This document shows, in pieces, positions 1 to 6,481 of a stretch of DNA of 23,431 nt (positions are counted from its first letter, which is position 1; the number at the start of each line of letters is the position of its first letter). The position numbers and the translations under genes are program-made. The stretch is from contig JBIICI010000025.1 of the NCBI GenBank assembly GCA_044238935.1, forward strand, positions 1-23,431. Direction: 5' to 3'. The DNA comes from JBIICI01 sp044238935. GTDB lineage: Bacteria; Pseudomonadota; Alphaproteobacteria; Micavibrionales; Micavibrionaceae. The notes under the pieces were generated by a model. That model made no database searches. It had not been told where the DNA came from and saw nothing but the letters and a program-made list of their open reading frames with translations.

Positions 1-75
1 ACGTGCAGTTGTGCCCGCAACAAAATGTTCGATCAATCGATCCTGTATCTTTTTACTTAAACGACTCTTCCGCAT
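1..75 (-). CDS. IS1595-family transposase, N-terminal 25 codons (runs off the left edge)
   Basis: Reverse translation from the ATG at 75 gives MRKSRLSKKIQDRLIEHFVA followed by GTTAR, the typical start of ISXO2/IS1016-like transposases (a helix-turn-helix-like N-terminus followed in the family by a zinc ribbon and a DDE-type catalytic domain, not visible here). AAAGGAC lies just upstream of the ATG as a ribosome-binding site. The reading frame is open to the edge. It is the only coding sequence in the first 240 bases. Whether the transposase is intact cannot be told. Confidence 0.8.
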   Translation of the reverse strand, partial: MRKSRLSKKIQDRLIEHFVAGTTAR

Positions 76-119
76 ACTGTCCTTTTATAACACTTTTTTG
101 TGTTATCTGGGACAGCCCC
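1..119 (-). mobile_element. End of an IS1595-family (IS1016/ISXO2-like) insertion sequence, truncated by the window
   Basis: Read on the minus strand, the element begins at 119 with GGGGCTGTCCCAGATAACAC, which matches my recollection of the terminal inverted repeat of IS1016-like members of the IS1595 family. The transposase start codon follows about 45 bases inside. Between them, 87-106 is a perfect subterminal inverted repeat (ATAACAC, six T, GTGTTAT) that could form a hairpin in any transcript entering from outside. Only one end is visible, so completeness and the flanking target duplication cannot be judged. The element lies 124 bases upstream of the 889-residue gene. Confidence 0.8.
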
Positions 120-151
120 TAATATTATTTTATCTTGGCACGATGGAGGGC

Positions 152-180
152 TTGACTTTGTAATCTTTATTTTCTAACTT
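152..180 (+). promoter_or_regulatory. Possible sigma70 promoter for the 889-residue gene
   Basis: TTGACT at 152-157 is a good -35 box. A 17-base spacer leads to TAACTT at 175-180, a weak -10 (three of six consensus bases). It lies between the IS end and the ATG at 244, leaving a leader of about 60 bases. No other pair in the gap is better, but the -10 is poor and the assignment is tentative. Confidence 0.3.
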
Positions 181-243
181 GTCTTTAGAAAAGTGTAATA
201 ATGTATCATTTTAATATATCATTGAATATCCTAATAGTGATCT

Positions 244-2913
244 ATGTACACAGAAAAATCAATAAGGCTAAATACAGTGCGTCCAGAAATTGTTCAAAGA
301 TTTGACTCTATTGCAAATCCTTTTTCAGGGGAAAATCAGGATATTTTACTTTCTACGGATGTTGAAAACGTGGCTGCATCTGATGCTCGGTTCTATCAAG
401 CTGCACAGGCACTTATTGATAGACATGAAATGGGTGTGCCAATTTACATTGAGGCCTTTGACGTCCCGCATCAAGCCTTGCTGACTATATCAAAACGTCT
501 TGAGGAATTTGGGGTGGCGCAGTTCATCTCAGATGATTTTGTCATTGTCCTTAAAAATTATATCATTCGTAAAGGGGGCAGTTTTGCGCGCATTGCTAAT
601 GCACAGCCTATTTTTATTGCTGCCGAAGTGTCTGATCATATGCCCGATTTCCGTTTTGAAGACGGCGTTACAGAAATGGTTGCTGTTGACAAAAGCTCTG
701 TGACAATCCAAAAGAATTCTAAGTCTGAAACGCAGGCTATGTCTTATGGCGATACAATGCCTTATAAGCTGTGGATACGCTTTGAATCTCCCCCAAAAAG
801 TGCGTCAAGTGAATTTCTGACTCAAGAACAAGTCGCTTTAACCGCGATAGTCGAAGCGGTTGGCGCAGGCATGGGTTCAGAAATGCTGAAAGACCTACTG
901 TTGCGTATAGAACAGGATGATTTGACCTCCCCTGCGGTCATGAAATTGTTTGATTCTTTGATAGAAATGCGCTCTTTGGCTGAAACAGGGCACGTTTTAG
1001 ATTCTGAATTACAGACGCAAGGCACGTTACTGGATTCTGTTAAAAAATTCATTACACAATCTTCTTTCAGCCCTGCTCTTATTGAATGCGCTTTACAAGC
1101 ATTCGCATCTTTGAACAATACGCATGATTTTTTATCCATGGATTTAAATCTAGGGGGATTATCTCAGGAAATCATCGCTGTTGATGCCGCATTGGGCTTA
1201 GAAACTGCTGAATCAATAGCAATAGAAAATAAAACGATCCTCCCTTTCGAACAAGAAATAGGGGCGGATGTTATTTCCGACAATCTATCCGAAATTTCTT
1301 TGTCACCAAATACCATAGAATTTTCTGAAACCGATGCCTTAAAAACATCTGAACCGCAAGTCTTTGAGCCTCTTGAGCAAGGTTTGAATTTAGAAAGCAC
1401 AATGATTGCATCGGCATTAATGGAAGACGTTGATATTGATCCGCTTGTCTTGCAATCTGTTCCTGAAACAGACCCCAATATAATCATCGATGCCGCCGTC
1501 ACAGAGCCTTCAAATGCCGTGCAATCAAACGCATCGGATGAAACACAAGACGTTTCGGATAAAACCCCTGATACAGTCCCCAATACAGTTACGAATGAAC
1601 CCGTTACAGAGGCTGTTGCCAGTGATACAACAGCACTCGCGTCTCCATCAGAGTTAGCAAGCACATCTCAAGAAGCAAATATACCCGTCCAAGATACAAA
1701 CCCTGATATTTCATCAGATGTAAAGCAAGAGAGCGCAAGTGTAGATACAGCAAATCAGTCTGTTTCGGACACAATACCAAATCCCGTTTCCAATGCAGTC
1801 GCCGCAGAGACCGTTATGGTGAATAATCAAGCACCAGAGCTTGTCGTGCCTGAACCATCTGCTTCGGAACCATTGAGATCCTCTCAAGATGTTAGTGTTT
1901 CCGATACAAATGCAACCATCCAAACGCCATCTAATATAGCGGATCAAACCGTTTCGGATAAAACCCCCGATACAGTCCCCAATACAGTTGCAAATGAAGC
2001 CGCTGCAGCGGTTGTTGCCAGTGATAAATCAGCACCCGCGTCTCCGTCAGAGCCAGCAAGCACATCTCAAGACATAAATATACCTGTCCAAGGAACAAAT
2101 CCTGATATTTCATCAGATGCAAAGCAAGAGAGATCAAGTGTAGCTACAGCAAATCAGTCTGTTTCGGACACAATACAAAATGCAGCGGTCACAGCGGTTG
2201 TTGCCAGTGATAACATCCAGAAACAGGACTCGCCAGCACCCATGTCCCCATCAGATCCATCTAATCCATCTCAAGAGGCAAATACATCCAGCCCAAATAC
2301 ACCCGTGCAATCCCCATCAAATGGAGAGGATCAACCTTTTTCAGACAAAAGTGCAAATGCCGCCGAAATTTTTACCGCTGTGTCGCATCCTCAGGACATG
2401 GAAGAATCTGTTGTCCCTGAAAGAGAAGTGCCTGTTGCAAATGTTATAAATTTAGAAGAATACGGATCTACGAACTCAGTAGAAAATAACCCTGCATCAT
2501 CAATAAGAGAAGATTTCAATGTTTCTTCAGCCCCTGTTATTGAGGATGAAAATATCGCAATCACACCCCCAACACAGGCTCTATCGCCTGAAGAAGCCAT
2601 GCGCCAGCATCCACAAGGTTGTCCATGCTGCGATGATCGTGATGCAGTGACGATTAAAGAGTCTCAAGCTGATTTCGCTCCACAAAATCAAGACGTAGCT
2701 AATAATGTTGGGAATACGTACGAACCGATGGAAACTAATCCTAAGGGTACGGAAGCTCCTGAGTTAGTTCATGCTGAGAGTTGTGGTTGTGCCTCATGCA
2801 CGGAAGGGGGGGGAGGCTTGATGGGGGCCGCAGCGGAGTTTGATGCCTATCCTTCTGAGTCCCAACCGCGCCAAAGGCAATCAACACACAATCAGTTTGC
2901 ACGGAAAATGTAA
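244..2913 (+). CDS. Large unknown protein: folded N-terminus, repetitive disordered middle, two C-terminal cysteine clusters
   Basis: I do not recognise this family. Residues 1 to about 310 have ordinary globular composition. From about 330 to 790 the protein is rich in Ser, Thr, Asp, Pro, Ala and Gln with almost no aromatic residues, as in a disordered linker, and contains a 77-residue direct repeat. The C-terminus carries two compact cysteine groups: C793-P-C795-C796 followed by Asp-Asp-Arg-Asp, and C847-G-C849-A-S-C852 followed by a Gly run. Such clusters suggest metal binding or disulfide chemistry, but this is inference. There is no signal peptide or membrane segment. The ATG is the first possible start, since an in-frame TGA lies at 238-240, and no clear Shine-Dalgarno precedes it. 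It heads a same-strand run with the 154-residue unknown and the peroxiredoxin, 68 and 29 bases apart. Confidence 0.85.
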   Translation: MYTEKSIRLNTVRPEIVQRFDSIANPFSGENQDILLSTDVENVAASDARFYQAAQALIDRHEMGVPIYIEAFDVPHQALLTISKRLEEFGVAQFISDDFVIVLKNYIIRKGGSFARIANAQPIFIAAEVSDHMPDFRFEDGVTEMVAVDKSSVTIQKNSKSETQAMSYGDTMPYKLWIRFESPPKSASSEFLTQEQVALTAIVEAVGAGMGSEMLKDLLLRIEQDDLTSPAVMKLFDSLIEMRSLAETGHVLDSELQTQGTLLDSVKKFITQSSFSPALIECALQAFASLNNTHDFLSMDLNLGGLSQEIIAVDAALGLETAESIAIENKTILPFEQEIGADVISDNLSEISLSPNTIEFSETDALKTSEPQVFEPLEQGLNLESTMIASALMEDVDIDPLVLQSVPETDPNIIIDAAVTEPSNAVQSNASDETQDVSDKTPDTVPNTVTNEPVTEAVASDTTALASPSELASTSQEANIPVQDTNPDISSDVKQESASVDTANQSVSDTIPNPVSNAVAAETVMVNNQAPELVVPEPSASEPLRSSQDVSVSDTNATIQTPSNIADQTVSDKTPDTVPNTVANEAAAAVVASDKSAPASPSEPASTSQDINIPVQGTNPDISSDAKQERSSVATANQSVSDTIQNAAVTAVVASDNIQKQDSPAPMSPSDPSNPSQEANTSSPNTPVQSPSNGEDQPFSDKSANAAEIFTAVSHPQDMEESVVPEREVPVANVINLEEYGSTNSVENNPASSIREDFNVSSAPVIEDENIAITPPTQALSPEEAMRQHPQGCPCCDDRDAVTIKESQADFAPQNQDVANNVGNTYEPMETNPKGTEAPELVHAESCGCASCTEGGGGLMGAAAEFDAYPSESQPRQRQSTHNQFARKM
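1552..1782 (+). repeat. In-gene direct repeat, copy 1 (77 codons)
   Basis: Codons 437-513 of the 889-residue protein, beginning VSDKTPDTVPNT and ending SVSDTIPN. The copy at 1951-2181 matches at 59 of 77 residues without gaps, at a fixed offset of 399 bases. The first 36 bases are nearly identical at DNA level. A third, more degenerate copy follows at about codons 650-715. Confidence 0.85.
1951..2181 (+). repeat. In-gene direct repeat, copy 2 (77 codons)
   Basis: Codons 570-646 of the same protein, beginning VSDKTPDTVPNT and ending SVSDTIQN. Differences from copy 1 are scattered substitutions, many to Ala, Pro or Ser, with no gap. This fits an old tandem duplication of a 399-base unit in a linker under weak constraint. 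Confidence 0.85.
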
Positions 2914-2981
2914 CTTGATGCACTTAAGAAGCTGCATTATCAAATTATAGGATTTGTTTTTTTAATTTATGGAGGTATAAA

Positions 2982-3446
2982 ATGAACAAAGAGAGTAATC
3001 TTAAATCAATATGGCTTGCCCCTAATCAAAGGGCGTGGGTAGCGCAGGCTCTTAAAGCGGGCGAATTTCAAAGTATTTCAGAACAATTTCAGCCATTATT
3101 TTTAACCGAATGCTCCGATCTTTCGGATGAATATAATGGAAAGAAAGTATTGCTTTGGAAATCTCTTGAAAATCACGAAGATTCAAATCCTGTTTTGGCT
3201 GTTGTGCAAAACCCCGATTATACGCTGCGCGTTGCAACCAGAGGCGATCTATTGATGATTTTCAATGATGGTGTCACCCAAGGGTTGAATGCCGCACTGA
3301 TAACTACACAAGAGGGACGGTATCAATTTTTTGGTGTTTCTCCTCAAAACAGAATTCCTGAGAAACCAGCGTTTCGTGCGGTCAATTCTGATTTAGCGCA
3401 TTATGCAATGCATATGATCGACAAGCCCCATGGGTGTAGTTTGTAA
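2982..3446 (+). CDS. Unknown 154-residue cytoplasmic protein
   Basis: I do not recognise this protein. It has no signal peptide or membrane helix and looks like one compact alpha/beta domain, with segments such as LAVVQNPDYTLRVATRGDLL and ALITTQEGRYQFFGVSP. There are two cysteines, one at about residue 43 and one in the C-terminal tail HGCSL. The ATG is preceded by a strong GGAGG (TTATGGAGGTATAAA), so the start is secure. It lies 68 bases after the Cys-cluster protein and 29 bases before the peroxiredoxin, and both downstream starts have strong ribosome-binding sites, so the three are probably co-transcribed. A redox or metal-related role is only guilt by association. Confidence 0.85.
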   Translation: MNKESNLKSIWLAPNQRAWVAQALKAGEFQSISEQFQPLFLTECSDLSDEYNGKKVLLWKSLENHEDSNPVLAVVQNPDYTLRVATRGDLLMIFNDGVTQGLNAALITTQEGRYQFFGVSPQNRIPEKPAFRAVNSDLAHYAMHMIDKPHGCSL

Positions 3447-3462
3447 ACCAAAACGTACCCCT

Positions 3463-3469
3463 AAGGAGG
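3463..3469 (+). promoter_or_regulatory. Ribosome-binding site fixing a GTG start
   Basis: AAGGAGG is a full Shine-Dalgarno match placed six bases before the GTG at 3476. It decides the start of the peroxiredoxin gene, which has no ATG near its conserved N-terminus. Confidence 0.8.
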
Positions 3470-3475
3470 TTTCGT

Positions 3476-4084
3476 GTGTTAATCGGAAAATCATTTGAAG
3501 AAACAGGTCTCAATTTTTTCTCACCTGCCGTTTTGCCTGATGGAAATGTGAAGGTTGATTTTGAGCTTAAGCCCTATATCAAAGGGAAATTTGCGCTTTT
3601 GTTTTTTTATACGCTTGATTTCTCCTATGTTTGCCCAACGGAACTTTATGCCTTGGCAAAACGCTTTGATAAATTCCAAAAGCTAAATACAGAAATTATC
3701 GCCATCAGTGGCGATAGCTACCTTTCTCATCTTGAATGGCGGAATAAGGCTGTCGAACTCGGGGGGGTTGGACAGCTGCCCTTTACGATGGTATCTGATT
3801 TATCACGCAGGATTTCACGCTCTTATGATGTGTTGGTCAATGACAGTATGCCAATCCGCGCCAGCTTTGTGATAGACTCCCAAGGCTATTTTCGTTATCA
3901 AAATATCCATGATTTCTCTGTTGGTCGAAACATAGATGAAATCTTGCGTGTTATAGAAGCCTTGCAAACTTATCAGAAAACGGGGCAGCTCACCCCTGCA
4001 GGTTGGACATCAGGAAAACCGACTCTCAGTCCCAATCAAGAATCATTATGTGATTATATGTTGTATAACGTACATAATTCCTAG
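3476..4084 (+). CDS. AhpC/Prx-type peroxiredoxin lacking the canonical resolving cysteine
   Basis: Peroxiredoxins of the AhpC/Prx1 type reduce hydrogen and organic peroxides in the cytoplasm. The peroxidatic motif is clear: DFSYVCPTEL with C53, T50-type environment changed to Ser, and P54/T55. The conserved catalytic Arg lies in PIRASFVID. The C-terminal signature, usually V-C-P-A-G-W, reads QLTPAGW here, so the resolving cysteine position is Thr173. The only other cysteine is C192 (SLCDYM), 19 residues further on. The protein is therefore either a 1-Cys enzyme using an external partner, an enzyme resolving through C192, or a redox sensor. Length (202) is normal for the family. It starts with GTG behind a perfect Shine-Dalgarno. 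It follows the two unknown genes and ends 23 bases before the converging GTPase gene. Confidence 0.9.
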   Translation: MLIGKSFEETGLNFFSPAVLPDGNVKVDFELKPYIKGKFALLFFYTLDFSYVCPTELYALAKRFDKFQKLNTEIIAISGDSYLSHLEWRNKAVELGGVGQLPFTMVSDLSRRISRSYDVLVNDSMPIRASFVIDSQGYFRYQNIHDFSVGRNIDEILRVIEALQTYQKTGQLTPAGWTSGKPTLSPNQESLCDYMLYNVHNS

Positions 4085-4107
4085 GGGCTTTTATATTTGC
4101 GGTTTCC

Positions 4108-5319
4108 TTACGCTGCCGCGCTTTGTTCAAACCATTTTGGAAAAGGATCATTTGCCTTTTCCCATTGCTCAGGTTGGTATGTTTCATCTTCAATTAAGCA
4201 CGCATCCAAACGCTGTACTAAATCAGTTTCATTCATTTCGGCAATCAATCCAATAAAGACCAATTCTTGGCGACGGTCGCCATAGGTTTCGTCCCACATT
4301 GCCGCGAGCATGGATTTGAATTCATCCGTTTCAGGCCAGCGTGTTTGGGGTACACCTGCCCACCAACGCCCTAGGCCGTTATGGCGTACAAATGCACCTG
4401 CCTGTGACATTTCGCCAACATAATCAGGGCGTGAGGCTATCCAGAAAAAGCCCTTGGCACGGATAATACCTGCCCAGCTTTCGGCAAAGAAAGCGTGAAT
4501 TTTAGCAGGATCAAAGGGCTTGCGGGCGCGGTATGTAAAGGCATGAATACCGTATTCTGTGGTTTCAGGGACATGATCGTTGAAATGATACAGCTCCTGC
4601 GCCCACAGGGGATGCTCTTGGGCTTCGTCAAAATCAAATAATCCTGTATTGATGATTTTATCCAATGGGACTTGTCCCAAAGTGGATTCAATAATTTCCG
4701 CCTTTCCGTTTAAGCCACGGATCAGGGCGCGGACAGTTTGGCGTTCTTCATCGGGTATCAGGTCAATTTTATTCAAAATCACGACATTGGCAAATTCGAT
4801 TTGCTCCACCAACAGATCAACAATCGTGCGCTCATCGTCTTCGCCTAAACTCTCATCACTATTTTTCAATAAATCTGTGGAGCTATATTGCAGGATTAAA
4901 TTCGCCGCATCTACCACGGTAACCATCGTATCAAGATCTGCGACATCAGACAGGCTATCGTCATTTTCATCACGAAAATCAAAGGTGGCAGCCACGGGCA
5001 GGGGTTCAGAAATGCCTGTGCTTTCAATGACTAAATAATCATATTTCCCTGACTCTGACAGGGCACGGACTTCGGTCAATAAATCCTCCCGCAAGGTGCA
5101 GCAAATACAGCCATTGGTCATTTCCACCAATTTCTCATCTGTACGGCTGACATTATCGGACACGAGGGCGGCATCAATATTAACATCACTCATATCATTG
5201 ACAATAACGGCGATTTTTTTGCCGTCTTTGTTGTTTAAGATATGGTTTAGCAGCGTGGTTTTGCCAGCCCCTAAAAAGCCAGACAGAACAGTAACGGGAA
5301 GTTTTTTAGTTGTTTTCAT
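4108..5319 (-). CDS. zigA: COG0523 (CobW/ZigA/YciC-like) GTPase, putative zinc metallochaperone
   Basis: COG0523 GTPases deliver metal ions, often zinc under starvation, to client proteins. The Walker A motif GFLGAGKTT spans residues 14-22, and the hallmark metal-binding C71-I-C73-C74 sits in NGCICCTLREDLL. Further family motifs are VIESTGISEP, the guanine-specificity motif NKID, and a full CobW C-terminal domain with GDRRQELVFIG. The 403 residues match the ZigA/YciC subgroup closely in my recollection of that family. The ATG at 5319 is preferred over the one at 5343, because AAGGAT at 5324-5329 is well placed and the upstream gene stops at 5328-5330. Translation is thus coupled to the CooC-like ATPase. 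Specificity for zinc is inferred from the subfamily. Confidence 0.9.
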   Translation of the reverse strand: MKTTKKLPVTVLSGFLGAGKTTLLNHILNNKDGKKIAVIVNDMSDVNIDAALVSDNVSRTDEKLVEMTNGCICCTLREDLLTEVRALSESGKYDYLVIESTGISEPLPVAATFDFRDENDDSLSDVADLDTMVTVVDAANLILQYSSTDLLKNSDESLGEDDERTIVDLLVEQIEFANVVILNKIDLIPDEERQTVRALIRGLNGKAEIIESTLGQVPLDKIINTGLFDFDEAQEHPLWAQELYHFNDHVPETTEYGIHAFTYRARKPFDPAKIHAFFAESWAGIIRAKGFFWIASRPDYVGEMSQAGAFVRHNGLGRWWAGVPQTRWPETDEFKSMLAAMWDETYGDRRQELVFIGLIAEMNETDLVQRLDACLIEDETYQPEQWEKANDPFPKWFEQSAAA

Positions 5320-5327
5320 GATAATCC

Positions 5328-6416
5328 TTATCCATGTGTGCAATGTTGATGGTGGTGTCCATGACAGGATCCCCCATGTTCCGATGTTTGTTGACGTACG
5401 GATGGATCAATAAGTTGATCCAGATAGGTGGCTTTTTGTAAACAATAATGTGTCCATGCGGCTTGGCGGGTTCTATCTGGTTTTGCAAGCGCAATTTTAT
5501 TATACAATGTTGCGATTGTCGCTACGTTGCTAGCTTGATGTAGCTTGTCCAAAAGAACTGAAGGCTTTTTAAGGGCATCAAAAATTTCTCGACCGCTCTT
5601 GGCTTTAAAATTAAACCCCGATTTGATCATTTGATCTAATGCGCCCTCCATACCACGGTCTAAAGCTGGGTCTTTCTTTAATGCACCTACGTAACGTCCT
5701 TGGGTTAGGTTTTGGAATATTTTTTCTTGGATTTTATACTTTCTATCATTCGTGCTAAAGCGATTTCCAACAACCGCAATGTTGATCTCAAATCCAATCT
5801 CTTGGGTTAATTGATCCGCCATGTTTAAGTAATCCATCATAATCTCAATGGATTTTTCAGTGGGGCAGGCGGTGACGATTAAAATATCCCCTTGGGCATA
5901 AAGCGGCGTTCCAAAAGCATCGCGACCGTGGGCATTATCAATCAGGACGGTAGAATTTTGGGTGTTATCCATATGGGTTAGCATAAAGTTTAATGTTCCG
6001 ATTTTATCATGCAAACAGCCTGATCCGATGTCTTTGGCTTCGTATGTGCCTGTGCGCATAAAACGAATACCGTCATACAGGCGGCTATATTGATTTAAAA
6101 TCACATCGTCGGGATTGCCTATATTCCATAGTTTTGAATGGGGGGTAATAGGGGATGTGTCAACAATATGATCCTTATTCGGATAATGGGGGTTTTCGCC
6201 TTCCAATGCGTCACGAAGATCATCCCAATGGTTAGAAATTGCAGGAATATCATTTTTTTGTGCCGCAGAGAGCCCAAAAAAGTCCGCTAAATTTTGATCA
6301 GGGTTTGCATCAATCAATAAAGGCGTTTTATTCAAATGCGTATCATATTGTGCCAATAATTGTAAAATTGTGGTTTTCCCATCCCCGCCTGCGCCGCCGA
6401 AAATTGCAACTGACAT
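5328..6416 (-). CDS. CooC/MinD-type P-loop ATPase with a His/Cys-rich C-terminal tail
   Basis: The 362-residue protein belongs to the ParA/MinD/CooC class. Residues 7-16 form the P-loop (GGAGGDGKTT); the signature Lys of deviant Walker A motifs is Ala9, while K14 is kept. LIDANPDQNLADFFGL (34-49) matches the CooC-type DxDPxxNL motif. GSGC134-L-H136 aligns with the CooC CxC metal site, its second Cys being His. VLIDNAHG corresponds to Walker B, and AVVGNRF to the CooC VGNK segment. The tail from 347 has seven His and two Cys (SCHGHHHQHC), recalling the metal-storage tails of HypB and CooJ. CooC inserts nickel into CO dehydrogenase, but no such gene is nearby. Pairing with a COG0523 GTPase suggests metal delivery. 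Its own promoter with an operator-like palindrome lies just upstream, and an AGGAG-type site (AAGGAGAT) precedes the ATG. Confidence 0.85.
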   Translation of the reverse strand: MSVAIFGGAGGDGKTTILQLLAQYDTHLNKTPLLIDANPDQNLADFFGLSAAQKNDIPAISNHWDDLRDALEGENPHYPNKDHIVDTSPITPHSKLWNIGNPDDVILNQYSRLYDGIRFMRTGTYEAKDIGSGCLHDKIGTLNFMLTHMDNTQNSTVLIDNAHGRDAFGTPLYAQGDILIVTACPTEKSIEIMMDYLNMADQLTQEIGFEINIAVVGNRFSTNDRKYKIQEKIFQNLTQGRYVGALKKDPALDRGMEGALDQMIKSGFNFKAKSGREIFDALKKPSVLLDKLHQASNVATIATLYNKIALAKPDRTRQAAWTHYCLQKATYLDQLIDPSVRQQTSEHGGSCHGHHHQHCTHG

Positions 6417-6452
6417 TTTTATCTCCTTTGTTTATCGTTTAACGTCACAGAG

Positions 6453-6481
6453 AATATAATGTAACATTGTTACAGTTTCAA
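6453..6481 (-). promoter_or_regulatory. Sigma70 promoter of the ATPase-GTPase operon
   Basis: On the minus strand, TTGAAA (6476-6481) and TATATT (6453-6458) are separated by exactly 17 bases. The -35 box overlaps the last codons of rnhB. The start of transcription would fall near 6446, giving a leader of about 30 bases with AAGGAGAT before the ATG at 6416. A perfect palindrome fills the spacer, see the separate entry. Confidence 0.7.
6460..6474. promoter_or_regulatory. Perfect 15-bp palindrome in the promoter spacer, likely operator
   Basis: TGTAACA-A-TGTTACA is a perfect 7-1-7 inverted repeat lying entirely between the -35 and -10 boxes, the classic position for a repressor that occludes RNA polymerase. 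Given the downstream metal-handling genes, a Fur/Zur- or MerR/ArsR-type metalloregulator is plausible. The sequence is not a clear match to the published alphaproteobacterial Zur boxes as I recall them, so the regulator is left open. Confidence 0.6.

Noticed and set aside
1164..1664. 166-codon open frame on the minus strand inside the 889-residue gene
   Set aside because: It is opposite a repetitive low-complexity gene and has Ser/Val/Thr-biased composition typical of antisense shadow; no ribosome-binding site or promoter supports it.
2914..2965. Terminator after the 889-residue gene (TTGATGCA / TGCATTATCAA followed by a T-run)
   Set aside because: The stem has a three-base bulge and a 10-base loop, and the T-run is 15 bases beyond it; termination there would be poor.
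5320..5343. Longer COG0523 start at the ATG at 5343
   Set aside because: It would overlap the end of the ATPase gene and lacks a ribosome-binding site, while the ATG at 5319 has AAGGAT at the right distance and matches the family N-terminus.
6460..6474. Calling the palindrome a Zur box
   Set aside because: The symmetry and context fit, but the sequence is not a clear match to the alphaproteobacterial Zur consensus as I remember it, so only 'operator-like' is claimed.
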